From the NCBI GenBank assembly GCA_002270565.1, contig NQMI01000021.1, forward strand, positions 124,001-188,000: DNA of 64,000 bases, in the 5' to 3' direction. Shown here in pieces: positions 9,976 through 20,825 of the stretch (the stretch's first letter is position 1; the number at the start of each line of letters is the position of its first letter). A model generated the notes under the pieces. The model searched no databases, was not told the DNA's origin, and saw only the letters and a program-made list of their open reading frames with translations. Source of the DNA: Stenocarpella maydis. Its lineage: Eukaryota; Ascomycota; Sordariomycetes; Diaporthales; Diaporthaceae. The translations under genes and the position numbers were made by a program.

Positions 9976-12121
9976 TGCTCGAGCTTCTTCGAGGTACTCG
10001 GCGGTCTGATTGCACGAATGGATGCCAAGAGCAGAATAGCAACAAGGAGGAAAGGGCAGTGGACAGCAAATGGCCGTGGCGTACCAAGCTTGTCTGGATG
10101 GAGCTGACCCCCCCTTTTCTATGTGTGTAGAACTAACTGCCCTGCCAACTGCCAGCTGGGCAGTGTTGGAGGGGTTGAATCCCCCCCCCCTGCGTGACGC
10201 GCTGCGGGGCGCCGGGCCACTGACGTAGCAGCCCGGGTGAGACGAGCGCCTCGAGGGTGTACGCACTATATATATGACTACCTAACAAAGCAATTAATTT
10301 CATCTCACTCAAACCATTTACTTATACTGCCCGGTTCCACCCACGTCTCGGGAATTTGACCAACTAAACCACAGTCATCCGCAGCAGGCATGCCACGACA
10401 TTGGCGCCCACGTTCTGCTGGACACATTACCTGGGATTACGCACGAGCTTCCAGGAGCTTGTGGTTAGCAGCTCCTCCCGCTCTGTCTTGTCATGGAGAC
10501 CACAGCCCCCAGTTATGCCCCTGACTGGGCGCCTAGTTGGCAATACTAGTGAGCAGTCTTTAAATATGCATTCAACTAGCTGGAGCAGATTCGAGGACTC
10601 TCTGTGCATGTCAATATTGAAGTTCTTACTGGTAACTTCTAATAGCCTCACTGGCACTGGTCCGGACACGCTATCTCATATTCGGGGACCTGCCTCCATA
10701 ATAGCATGATAGTGTGCCTCTTCAGTGTCAGCCAGGAGACATAATGTAGACGAATGAACTCATCATCTCACGAGTTATCCTCGACATCCATGCGCTCCTT
10801 ATGGTAGGTACCCTGGCCCTGAGTCCAAGATCCGCTTCTCCCATGAGTCTAATATTGTAATTCTGGAAATCATCCTCTTGCGTTTTGTGTCGCGAAGCCT
10901 TCTACACGAGAAACGCCACAGTGACAAAGTGATGAGACATCTCAAGTACTCAAGGGACCGAGTGTTTAAATGAAAACAGGTTCTACCAGAGGAAAGGAAT
11001 CTTCCATTTGCGCCCGCACACCTGTACATCATTGAGCACTAAAGCAAATAGAAACCCAGACACTCGCCTATCAACGCCCATACCCATAGTACCCGCGACT
11101 AATCCATACTCTGGATTAACCCAAAGACATTTATTTATTTAGGGAAGCTCTCAGGTGTGTCCTATTGTAATTTGTGTAGAGTAAATGTCCATGTGAATCA
11201 AGCCCGGACGGCCCTCTCTGATGTGATACGGCTGTGGCGCAATGGCATGATGCACCGGTGTAAACTACGTTTTTTCAGATTCCGCCTCCAAAGGAAACGA
11301 CCCCACTTTTACACAGTGGCATTTTACTACTTCCTTACCTCACTTGTATCGCAAGCAAGGCTCTGTCAGTGTGGCTATGGTTGGCTCGCGGTGGTAATCT
11401 CAGTCGACTTCTGGATTCTTCGAAATTGAGTAGAACGAGCGAATCATCGTAATTAGTCCAATAGATTAAAGTGAAGGGGAAAGAAATTTAATTATACATT
11501 CGAGTTATTAGCCCCTAACTAGCTAGGTATACGCCTACGAGTCCTATAGGTGGGAATCATTATCTCTCTTGCAACGCGGATTGTAGTCGACAGTCAGGTT
11601 CCTTCGGGGCGGGGGGGGGAGACAAGTCAGTTTGAATCGCAGCGTTGATGGAGTTGACTTGAGGTGATTTTAGAAGCCTCACAGCCTCTTTTGTAGCTGT
11701 GGTACATAGTTGTCGTCGTGCTCAAAAAAAGGCATCATGAGGAAAGTCAAATCTGAGTAGCTGATGGTTGTGACTCGACTACCCAATGCTTTTTCGTCTC
11801 ATTGATTGTCTCGAGAACGGTAATTTTACACAGAGAGTCACATCAGACTGAGTACGCCTACGAGCTTGCAGTCATATTGAAAAGTTCTACACCCTAAATC
11901 AACCGGGAAAACGAGTTACGGGGTGGTATTTGCACCCAGCACAAGGCCAGAATGAGACTTGTCCCATATATGTACAGCTAGAATAGTAGGTGCCTCTAGA
12001 TAACCGAGCCCAGCTTGGACTCGCTCACTCATAAGCCGGATCCTGAATCAATCTATGACTGACAACGAGTCCAGTCACGGTCACGACTGGCTCACCGTCA
12101 CGGCGTTTGCCTCGAGTGTGT
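9976..12121. other. Non-coding, AT-richer region upstream of AIP1 and of the T5orf172 gene
   Basis: The first 300 bp are the AIP1 promoter side, with a C10 run at 10181-10190. From about 10270 to 12120 base composition shifts visibly: many A/T runs and dense stops in all frames (for example 11440-11530), against GC-rich DNA elsewhere. No domain can be read in any frame. A G9 run lies at 11611-11619. This could be an old mutated (RIP-like) transposon, but no terminal repeats or transposase remnants were recognised. Confidence 0.5.
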
Positions 12122-12129
12122 TATAAAAG
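12122..12129 (+). promoter_or_regulatory. TATA box of the T5orf172 gene
   Basis: A perfect TATAAAAG lies 91 bp before the proposed ATG at 12220, about the distance expected for a fungal promoter with a short leader. Assignment rests on motif and position only. Confidence 0.5.
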
Positions 12130-12219
12130 GGCGAGCACGGTTTCCTAGAGCAGTTCCTTCAACCTGTAGGCAAATTAGACAGCTCAGCGACAAAATTCAG
12201 ATGAATACAAAACTCCATT

Positions 12220-13314
12220 ATGTCTTGTATATTCGCAGTACCCACTTGGGTATGTTTAGTTTCAATTCCTTTCTCGGTTCAAATAGATACTCCTTTAGTC
12301 AAACACCACTGGTCAACTCAAGGAGTCGATGAGAACGAACGATTTAGGAGAAACTACGGTGGTCATTCCTCTGGAACGAGATATAATAGCTGGTCGCGCA
12401 CACCGCTCAACCAACAGAGCAGCCTCCTGACTTTCGGTGGCTTGGCTGTGCCGGCATTCCTAGTAGGGAAAGCAGGTTTTCTTCCTCGCCGCGTCCCGTA
12501 CGACACAAACACCTTCGATCTGAGCAGGGCTCTCGGATCACTGAATCTGGACGGCCAAGATCCCTGTGATAATGACGACTCGGCCAGGCATCCCCAAAGT
12601 AGAGAGCATAATTCACACCGCACAGACACCGCAAATAATCGCACATACTTACCTTGTAACCAAGACTTACCTCCCAGCGCCAATACCAGACCTCGCCGTC
12701 GACAAGGGTCGGATGGAGGAGGAACTCCCCCAAGAGAGAGGCCGGCGGGAGGCCGGCGTTTTGACCCGTATGGGCCACCCAAGTCGGCGGTTGAGATCAA
12801 CAACATCATCAAAAGCCTTCTCCTCCGCCGCCGCGCAGACGCCGACGAGGGCTACGTGTATGGCTTCCACCGCCCCGACGACATCAACCTCGAACAGTCA
12901 CCGCTAGCGGGAGAACACAACGATAGGGTACATCTAATCAAAATTGGCCGCTCAAGGAACCACCAGGCGAGGATGCGGCAGATCAGCAAGAAGTGCGGGT
13001 ACATACCTCACGTTGCCTTCGCCCACCTCACGCCCCAGCACGTCATGGTAGAGCGCGTGGTTCACACGCAGCTGCACAACTCGCGGCTGAGGGACGTCGG
13101 CTGCGCCGGCTGCGGCGTCAGGCACGAGGAATGGTTTGACGTGGAAGTAGGTCGCGCCGAGCATGTGGCAGCGCTGTGGAAGGCATTCGCGGAGCGCCGG
13201 CCCTATGATGAGCATGGGGAAGTGATGCCTGCGTGGAGAGAGAGGCTTGAGCAGGTTGACCTGGGCGATCCGGACTGCTGGGAGGATTTTGTCTACGGGG
13301 CCCCTTGGGCATAG
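12220..13314 (+). CDS. T5orf172-domain protein (MUG113-like, GIY-YIG-related)
   Basis: A 364-residue single-exon frame ending at the TAG before 13315. Residues 1-185 are polar and unconserved. From about 210 to 323 it reads as the T5orf172/MUG113 domain, a GIY-YIG relative: GYVYGFHRP (strand 1), LIKIGRSRNHQARMRQI (KIGRS with following Arg), VERVVHTQL (conserved Glu279), then Cys295/Cys298 and RHEEWFDV. The family is seen in phage and in many fungal proteins; nuclease activity is suspected from the fold but not established for fungal members. The start is uncertain: another ATG at 12202 could splice in frame at 12289, but that intron would be only 37 bp. The 3' half is GC-rich, unlike the AT-rich DNA upstream. 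A decayed hydrolase follows. Confidence 0.75.
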   Translation: MSCIFAVPTWVCLVSIPFSVQIDTPLVKHHWSTQGVDENERFRRNYGGHSSGTRYNSWSRTPLNQQSSLLTFGGLAVPAFLVGKAGFLPRRVPYDTNTFDLSRALGSLNLDGQDPCDNDDSARHPQSREHNSHRTDTANNRTYLPCNQDLPPSANTRPRRRQGSDGGGTPPRERPAGGRRFDPYGPPKSAVEINNIIKSLLLRRRADADEGYVYGFHRPDDINLEQSPLAGEHNDRVHLIKIGRSRNHQARMRQISKKCGYIPHVAFAHLTPQHVMVERVVHTQLHNSRLRDVGCAGCGVRHEEWFDVEVGRAEHVAALWKAFAERRPYDEHGEVMPAWRERLEQVDLGDPDCWEDFVYGAPWA

Positions 13315-13637
13315 GTGATGGTGGGCCCGCCACAGGAACTGGAGGCAGAGACCGCGCATTCTGGTCTGGCTGGAGGTTTGATATGCCCAGTTGCCGGCGA
13401 TAATCTTAGAATGGATGCGCAGGAATAGGAATGGGAAGTAGTCTGAGCGTCCCATTGATGCTTGCAGAAAGTTCTATTATCTCACAGTAACTCGATGGCG
13501 CCTAGAGTCAGTAGACAGAAACCATTTATAAGTGACTTTGATAGCAATTTATATTTCTGTTTTAAATATATTACTGTCTCCGCCTTTCTATACCCGTGAA
13601 TGCCACACTTCAGGCTCCCGGGGCTACAGACGTCATT
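13315..13637. other. Short intergenic gap
   Basis: These 323 bp separate the T5orf172 stop codon from the 3' end of the hydrolase pseudogene. The stretch 13500-13580 is AT-rich. Nothing recognisable is seen. Confidence 0.5.
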
Positions 13638-14068
13638 TCAAGCAGTCACGATCTTCTCGACAGCCGCCAACAGCCCCGCGGGTGAAACACGCTCAGGGAG
13701 GGGCAGTGGTCAGTTAGCCTTGATGAGAATCTTGGGCATTCCGCGCTCGAGCTGGGCCGCCATTTGGTGCTGAAGCTGGCAGGGCAGGGCACCGTCGTCC
13801 TCAGTAAAGATATAGGCACAGGGGACTACGCCCTTCCAGGGCTCGTACTCGGTGACACCGACGAAGAGGGCGGCTGGATCACCCCCCGCACGGCCGCGAT
13901 GTCCTCGGGCAGCCCCGTGAGCGGGAGCTGCGTCCCGCCGACGCTGGGCATTTCGACCATCTCAACGTCGACCCCCTTACTCATGAGCAGGTCCGCGAAC
14001 GGGGCGAAGGCACTGGTGAGCTGCCATGCGCCGGGTACGATGACGATGGCTGGCTTTGTGGGCGGCAT
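13638..14068 (-). pseudogene. Alpha/beta-hydrolase pseudogene with internal deletion and frameshifts
   Basis: On the minus strand the ATG at 14068 opens the N terminus of an alpha/beta hydrolase of the small fungal 'AB hydrolase-1' type (KPAIVIVPGAWQLTSAFAPF, then GGTQLPLTGLPEDIAAVRGV). After about 60 residues the frame breaks. In another frame the C-terminal part of the same family resumes at once (FVGVTEYEPWKGVVPCAYIF, EDDGALPCQLQHQMAAQLERG), then breaks again near 13718 before HCPSLSV and a final LLAAVEKIVTA. The roughly 100-120 central residues, including the nucleophile-elbow serine, are missing. The coding order is otherwise intact, so this is decay of one gene by deletion plus indels. 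It cannot make an active hydrolase. Family and damage are read from sequence; the size of the deletion is judged from usual family length. Confidence 0.75.
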
Positions 14069-14216
14069 GGTGCGCTATGAGATCGGATGGTACGCTGTGT
14101 ACATGGCGGGTGGTATTGCAGTGTCCTTGGGCTCAATCGTTGCGCCGAGAAGTCTTTGAGCCTCCCGATGTTCATCTCCACCCAGCTTATTCCCTTCCCG
14201 GAATCGTAATGCGTTC

Positions 14217-14259
14217 GCTGCTGTTAAGCTTCCGCGCTTCCCGGAAGCTTAACAGCAGC
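14217..14259. repeat. Perfect 18-bp inverted repeat with 7-nt loop
   Basis: The left arm, GCTGCTGTTAAGCTTCCG (14217-14234), and the right arm, CGGAAGCTTAACAGCAGC (14242-14259), are exact reverse complements separated by CGCTTCC. Each arm contains an AAGCTT. No gene overlaps it; it lies about 150 bp upstream of the hydrolase pseudogene start. It could be a transposon footprint, a terminator-like hairpin or a foldback remnant. Function is not shown. Confidence 0.9.
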
Positions 14260-16497
14260 CAGCTGCCTGAGTGGTTGACCACAGCTCAAGCATCGCTTCT
14301 GAGCACCGGCCAACCACCATACCAACACCAGAGATCTTCTCCCGGCATGGTGATGGCCCATCTTCGCACAGTACAGCGTATCCCTAGTGCGAGGCCCCTT
14401 ATACTGAAGGACAGGGATGAGCTGGTCGTTGCGTGGAACTGGCACGGGAGGGTGGGGATGGACGAGAATCGGGAACCCCAAATGTCATAGACCCGACCGT
14501 CTCTCCTTTATCCGACCCAAGCAACATGTACCCGACGCCGAAATAGCTTCATTTCGATGGAGAGAAACCATGACAGGCAGGCGCTTGCCTGTGTTCCTTT
14601 ACTCGAAATAAGGGGTTTCCCCTGGCGGAAGGGTCTGGAAAGGAGGCTGTCACGGAACATCCCGTTGGGTATTAACAAACCTCCAAGAGGTACCCAAGGA
14701 CACGATGAATTAGCCTCGAACAAGTTGGCAGGTCCCAATGTTTTAACATCAAAGATGGGCGGATATGAGATTTCCCAACCGATGTTGATACCTAGGTAGT
14801 TAACCCCGGGCGGCATTGGGACGGGGCCGGCAGCAAGGGTCGACGCCACTTCAATATCAAAACGGTGCGCTGATCCCAGATCGTCGGCGTCGAGGCCGTT
14901 CGGCCGAGTTTCGTCCGCTGCACACTTTCATCACTGCTTGTGCTAGACAAGGGGGGCACACGTGTCTTTTAGTGGCTCTTTCTCTATCAAGATGGAACCC
15001 GCGGCCACCCGCTAGGTATTCTGGAGAAAAGTCCCGACGCGGTATTTCAGTGCCCGGATCATACTTATGCACGGATACATACCTAGGCATGTACTTGAGT
15101 ATATTCGCGGACCCCCACCCGCTCGCCCGCTCACTATTGTGTGGGCGGGACTTGCATCGACAGTCCCCGCGAGAAAGGAAGACAGGTTTCGGAGGAACAG
15201 GGAAAGAAAAACAAAGTTGGGGGGGGGGTTGCTAGAACGTGGGCGCTGGCTTGCATTGCATGTCCCAGCCATCCGGGACAGTGCTATACATAGCAATGCC
15301 CGCCTTGAATTTCACCTCTTTGCTCTTGTGTAGCCTCGCTGCTCGGGGAAGGCAAGCCGGGACGGGAATGGCTTGGTGGGCTCGTAACACAACATTTCGC
15401 AGAGTCACACCAGCCGGGGGACGTACGTCGATGGGGGCGTCATCACCGTTGAGCGCAGATTCAGAACGAGGATATTCCTGATCCAACCTGTAACGGCGTC
15501 AAGGGTGTGGGCGGGTACCAAGGACGAAAAGAAGCGAGTCGACTTGTCGGGTTTCGCCCCGGTATCAAAGACTCGTCATCGTGGTGCGACAAGGGCTTTC
15601 TGCACACGGCACCCCATCTTATTGAGCAACATGCACTTCCGGCAGTGTGGGCGAGAGGGGCACAGCAGGGGTTAGAGGCCGACGACATTGGGCAAAGGGT
15701 CCAGAATGTTTGGTTTGGTTTGGACGTTAGTGCAGGAAAGAAGCCTCCTCTTGCCCGCAGTGCAGACTCCAGGGGTTGTGTGTACTAGGGTGCATTCCAA
15801 AGCTGAGACGAAAGCCCCCTCTCATGCAGGTAGGGCAAGGTATACACATGTAAGATAAGACAGACCCTCTCATGTGCTAGTACCTCTTCAAGGACGGGCA
15901 TAGGCCCGGCATGGCAAATTACTGTCCATTAGAAACAGAACGGCGCAATATTGGATTCAGACCGCCTCCGCACTTTGGGTGAATTTCCGTCTGAGCTCAT
16001 ACTATGAGTACTCACAATTGGCTCCTGGGGTGGATAACTCCTGAGGCCATTTGTGCACCTGCATGCAAGCGGGTTTTTAACGGGGCAAAACAGCCGAGGC
16101 CAGAAATGCGGACATGGCTTGAGCTTCAATATAGGTGGGGTGGCAAGGTTACTTGAGTAAACAGGAAGGCATCAATGGTCGCTAAGGAATTATTGGGACA
16201 AAACCGTGGGTGCAAGCGGAAATCACAATCGTTCAAGGACACCAACTACCGTCGGATATGCTCACGATAAATAAGTGGATATCATTCAGGTCGTTCCTAG
16301 CCGTAGCTTGGTGGGTATTTGTCTAACTCGCGACCACACGCGTGTTGTACATTTGTTCTGGCATATTGCGGATCATTTTGTGAATCGCACAATTTGTGCC
16401 CCGTTCCCCTCCTAAATCCCTGTGGGCTGTTCCCACCCCCTGGCAGTTCCCGCAGAGTCTCTTCCCTCCTTCGGAATGTTTTGTAACCCTATTGAGT

Positions 16498-16580
16498 TAA
16501 AAAAAAAGAGAAAGGAAAGAGTCAAAAAAAGGAGAAGAAGAAAGAAAAGTAAAGAGAAAGAAGGAAAAAAAAAAAAAACT
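16498..16580. repeat. Polypurine/polypyrimidine tract
   Basis: About 80 bp of almost uninterrupted A and G on the plus strand (AAAAAAAAGAGAAAGGAAAG-type sequence ending in an A14 run). It is broken only by rare pyrimidines. Both strands translate as low-complexity Lys/Arg or Phe/Leu and are not protein evidence. Confidence 0.85.
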
Positions 16581-17033
16581 CCACCGTCTTTGATTTTCGG
16601 AGCTTTTCCTGGTCCATTGTCAAAGAAACAGAGCAACAACTCCCTCGAATGCACCCAGTTGCAATTGCATAAAAAACCGATAGGGTACTAAATTACACTG
16701 TAGAAGAAGCACTCAGCGTTGGGCCGAGACGATGAGATAATAACAGAGAGATGCAAAGAAATAACAGTAATAAAGGAGACAAGGCTCTTGCTTGCGAACT
16801 ATCTATAATGAATGTCGAGAAGGGTATCAAGGAGGAAAAGAAAAGAGCAGTTGATGCGGTGGATATTTTGAAAGACTGATGTAGTGTGGCCGTGGTGGTC
16901 ATGAGTGGAACGGCCGTGAAATCATAAAGATGGGATACTTGGGTGGGCCATAAGAAAACAAATCCCCGCGAGGAACGAATTAGATGGGCTGGGAGCAGGC
17001 TAGCGAGAAGCCCTGTATTTGGGTCTGATGTGA

Positions 17034-19544
17034 TTAGGGTTTGAAGACAGCGTTGGTGAGAAGGAATTCACCAGCAGCCGGGTCCTTGCTTTCAGGAGCA
17101 GTCGGCGTCGCAGTGCGGGTTGTAAAGTTCGGCCAAGACGATTTGGTCGTGGCCGTGCCAGTCACGGACTCTGCGCTCGAGCTTGAGGTGGATGTCGCAG
17201 GAGTGCCCTGCAGCTTCTCGTGGCTGTGCTGGCGGTGAACTTGCTTGCGCTCCTCCTCGGTCATATTGGGGTTGAGCTCCGGCAAGTCAGGCACGCAGGC
17301 GTCCTTGACTCTGAGGGCGGCAGCGTCATCGGCAGCTCTGCTCATCCGGTCCATTTGAGATTCGACGTCAGCAAGCAAGGCTGCGACTTCGTCTCCAGCG
17401 TAGATACGGATGGATTCGACATCAGCGCGCCTCATGCCAGAAGTAGCATGCTCAATGGTGTTCTTTTCCTTGGTTGGGGTTTGCTTCCCGCCGGTTTGGT
17501 TGATGCCGAGGCCGACGGGGGCGGCATCTTCAACAATAGGATGTTCGACGATGGTTGAAGGCACCTGAGCAACTACACGTTGAGGCGACGGCGATGAACA
17601 CTCAAGGCTGGGGGGGAATGAGTTCTTGACAGGGGACCGTGGGGGCGTGGAGAGGTTAGCTGGCGCAGTCGGAGGAGCGACGCCAACGCCCAAGGCAAGC
17701 TGGAGGCTCTCGTTGACGCCGACAGCCCCGGATACGGGGAGGGTCACGGCAGCAGCAACATGTTCCAGAAGCTTCTGCCGGATTCGAGTACGGCGGTTCT
17801 CAGCCTGCTCGAGCTTGTTGACCCAGTCGTCGATGGAGGAGTCGAGTTCGGCAAGAGCCTCCTCTTGCTTAAGCATGGATTCATGGCTGAACTTTGCCAT
17901 GCGAGGAGATCGTAGATATTGGCAGATACGGGAGTGCAGGTTCCGACGCCCAGCCCTCAGTGAGTGGTACGTGCGGCGCAGGTACTCCGTGCGCTCATCC
18001 AGGTTCCTCAGTTCCTGAGCGTGCGTTGTTAGTTGGGCGTGTGATACAGCAGTGGTCAGATGACAGGACTTACCCTGGACAGGCTGTCCACGTCCTCCTT
18101 CCTCATAACCTCAAACCTGGCAGCCTGTTGCATAGCCTGCTTGTGGAGGGCAGCCCTCTCGGCCTGCTCAAGCATCTGTGCCGCGTCGGTGACCTTCCAA
18201 CCCTTGGGCAGGTTTTCGAAGGCACGACGCTCAGCACTCTTGCTTGTTTTGGAGGCCGACCTTTTGACACCATCGTTCCTCTTCCTGGGGCGTCCACGGT
18301 CCATGATGCTGGCGGTGCTCTCTGATACGTTCCTCCGGTGAGTGGTGAAGCTCGAGGCAGAACGTGGCTCCACTGCCGACCTTAGTGTAGTCGTGTTCTG
18401 TACGAACTCGGTGCTCTGGTCTTTGGGTGTTTCGAGCCCGGCCGGGGTGCCTTCTCCTTTCCACGGTCTTGGGGAAGCTCGAGGCTCTGTGTTACCCGAT
18501 ACTGGTGTAGGCAGGCTGGAGTTGGAGAAGGTCGAAGAAGGCGCCGAGGACATGGACGTGCTAGCCGTGAGAGAGGCAGAGTGTGGTGTGTAGGGAGACC
18601 TTGTTCGCGGAGATTCCTCTGTTCGTGAAGGTCGGACGCTGGAATCGGCGCTACTGTTACTGCCAGATCGGAGGCGGCTTAGGGAGAGTTGCCTCGTGAG
18701 TTTGGGGAGCGAGGACGTCTGGACGGGAATGACGAGAGGCGGGAGGTTCTTGGGCGACTGAGGCTGCGGGATGGTTGTGGTTGATGTATCGGAACCAGAG
18801 TCCCCTAGAGGGGACAGGTGGGTGTCGTTTCTGTATGCGAGATGATGCGTCTTCCACCCGTTGCCAGGGGCGCTGATGGATCGCTCGTGAGCGGCGGGGC
18901 GGCCGGGTATTGTTGCTGGAAGTCGGTAAGCCCTTTGTCCTCCACCCGACCAACGCAATGGTTTGGTTGACTTACGAGAGTCCATACCGGCCTCGTGAAC
19001 AGTGGTCATAGGGCCCAGCTCTGGCACGCTGACTTTCCGGCGGCGGATAAGGTTGTGCTCCTTGATCCTCAGGCGCAGGCCGCCCGCACAAGGTTTGTCT
19101 GACTTATCGCCGTTTTGTGCCATGGCCAAAGCAAACGCTTGCTCTGGGTCCAGCCCCTTTCCCTGAGGGCCAGCAGCCTGCTTCTCCCTGGGAAACAGCT
19201 GGTACTTCCTCGCCTCAGTCTGGGACGTCATCCTCCAAACCCAAGGCTTTGTTGACGCTTGCTGCTCTACCTGGGGTACACGACGATGGTGAGCTTCAGG
19301 GTTGGGTCCAGCCACTCGGTGATTATGAAGCAGGTGTGGGAGACGGAGGGAGAGAGTGAGAGTGCATAAGGGAGAGAGACACAAGTGTGCACTTGGTCAT
19401 GAAGGGGACGATATGTTTTTCAATATGTGGAAACACACTTACCTCGTCCACAACGGGCAGAGGCGAGACGGACCTTGCTATATAGCTCCCAAGGCTCAGG
19501 CGATCGACGTCCGCCTCCAACATGCAGTTGGCTATGTGAGCCAT
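17034..19544 (-). CDS. Up-regulated-during-septation domain protein
   Basis: Four exons on the minus strand: 19544-19443, 19270-18976, 18915-18074 and 18014-17034, giving 739 residues. The introns are 172, 60 and 59 bp, all with GTAAGT donors and CAG acceptors, and the frame is kept throughout. The fungal septation domain spans about residues 361-505: AFENLPKGWKV, AARFEVMRKEDVDSLSR, then across the last splice ELRNLDERTEYLRRTYHSLR and EEALAELDSSIDDWVNKLE. It is predicted coiled-coil. The rest is Ser/Pro-rich and disordered. Family members were named for induction at septation in fungi; the molecular role is unknown. The first exon (34 codons) is inferred only from clean splice sites and frame; a shorter start exists at 19231. 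Confidence 0.85.
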
Positions 19545-20734
19545 GCTTGAGCAAGGACCTCCTCCGAGTCGAGAACCGGGGGCCAGAAAATTGGGGACTA
19601 GTGGCGATCCAGATTCTGATGCAGTGGCTGCACAGGAGTTCCGCGACACGGATAGTCCCCTGCTCGATTACCGTAATAGACCCCGGCGCAGTGAGCAGGC
19701 CGGTAGCAGGAGGGATAGGGAAGAGGGCGAGACAAGTGCCCGCTGGAACCCGTAGAGCGTAACAGAGATGGAGAAAAGAGGGAATCGGACTGTCCAATAC
19801 AAAGACTCTAGAGATGCATGGATCCCCCCCGCGGTGCACTCCAGACAGGAGGAACAGGGCGAGCTTGGTTTAACTGTCGGGTTCTGCTGTATATAACTGG
19901 GAACAGGACGGGCGCGCAAAGGGAAGCAGAAACACGCAAAGGAAATGAAATAGTCCCTAGACAGACATGCGAGGCCCACAGCAAGGCCTCCCGGGCTGTG
20001 ATGCCCTTATCTTCTTTTTCGAGCCGTACCCAGAAACAAGTGCCCCCTCGTGAACGACTAAGTACCGCAACGGTTGGCAAGGGACCAAAGCAGCCACACT
20101 AGGCTTTTCCTGATCGTGACGAACAGGATCTGCACTGGCCAGGAAGATGAGCAGCGATCCTTCGCTGTGCGCGGTAGAGGTAGAGTAGTAGTGAGGAACG
20201 ATGGATGTGGGCGACGTACTGTGCTGTACTGTGGGCGGGCTGCGGTAGGTCTGGGCCGGGCCCGCATGCGTCTCGGTCGTATCCATCCATCGTCCCCAGC
20301 TCGGAGAGAAACTACTGTATGCAGTGCTTAAATTAACAGCGCAGGGGTAGGGCAGAGCCTGAGACGTGCAATAGATGCAGCAGTTCCCACGAGGATGGCA
20401 CTGGCTTTGCCCATGGCAGCCACGAGGAGCGGGTACGAGGAGCTCAGGCGAATTTGGGGCCGGCTGATCATGTACTTGTGTATTTCCCAGCACCCCGTCT
20501 CGGGGCATCCAGGGGACGGAGGTGATAGCAGAATGGGGGCTAGCGAGGCAGGCGAGCTACATGATGGATACCCACCGCCATGCGGTCGGTTATTAGCACA
20601 TGGAGAAGGGGAGGAATAGTGTACTGTGTAGTCAGTTTGCATGGCAGAGCAGCAGCGCACTATCTACTGCCGTCACTCTCGTACATAGTAGAGCAGGGCA
20701 CGGCGTCCTAGAGTCCTGACGTCCTGGGCGACGG

Positions 20735-20788
20735 GTTGTTGTCGTTGTTGTTGTTGTCGTCGTTGTTATGAGGGTGAATGGCAGAGAG

Positions 20789-20825
<37 letters not shown>
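20735..20825. repeat. GTT and CGT trinucleotide microsatellite
   Basis: A GTT/GTC-rich stretch at about 20735-20767 is followed after a short unique spacer by an uninterrupted (CGT)n at 20791-20825, almost 12 units. On the minus strand this reads as poly-Asn and poly-Asp, but the surrounding frame has no other coding signal. Confidence 0.9.

Larger units (their letters stand above)
14069..17033. other. Intergenic region with hairpin, G run and polypurine tract
   Basis: About 3 kb without a supportable gene. Open frames at 14508-14849 and 15232-15486 (both minus) lack recognisable domains, and the first lacks an ATG at its open end. It contains the perfect hairpin at 14217-14259, a G10 run at 15219-15228 and the purine tract at 16498-16580. 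The last several hundred bases before 17034 are presumably 3' UTR or terminator of the septation gene on the minus strand. Confidence 0.55.

Noticed and set aside
10799..11429. Possible transposase remnant in the AT-rich block
   Set aside because: No DDE, reverse-transcriptase or other transposon motif could be read, and no terminal repeats were found.
12202..12288. Alternative first exon of the T5orf172 gene
   Set aside because: In frame and with a GTATGT donor, but the intron would be only 37 bp, below the fungal minimum; kept as a note only.
16412..16691. Lys/Arg-rich (plus) and Phe/Leu-rich (minus) small frames
   Set aside because: Both are translations of the polypurine tract.
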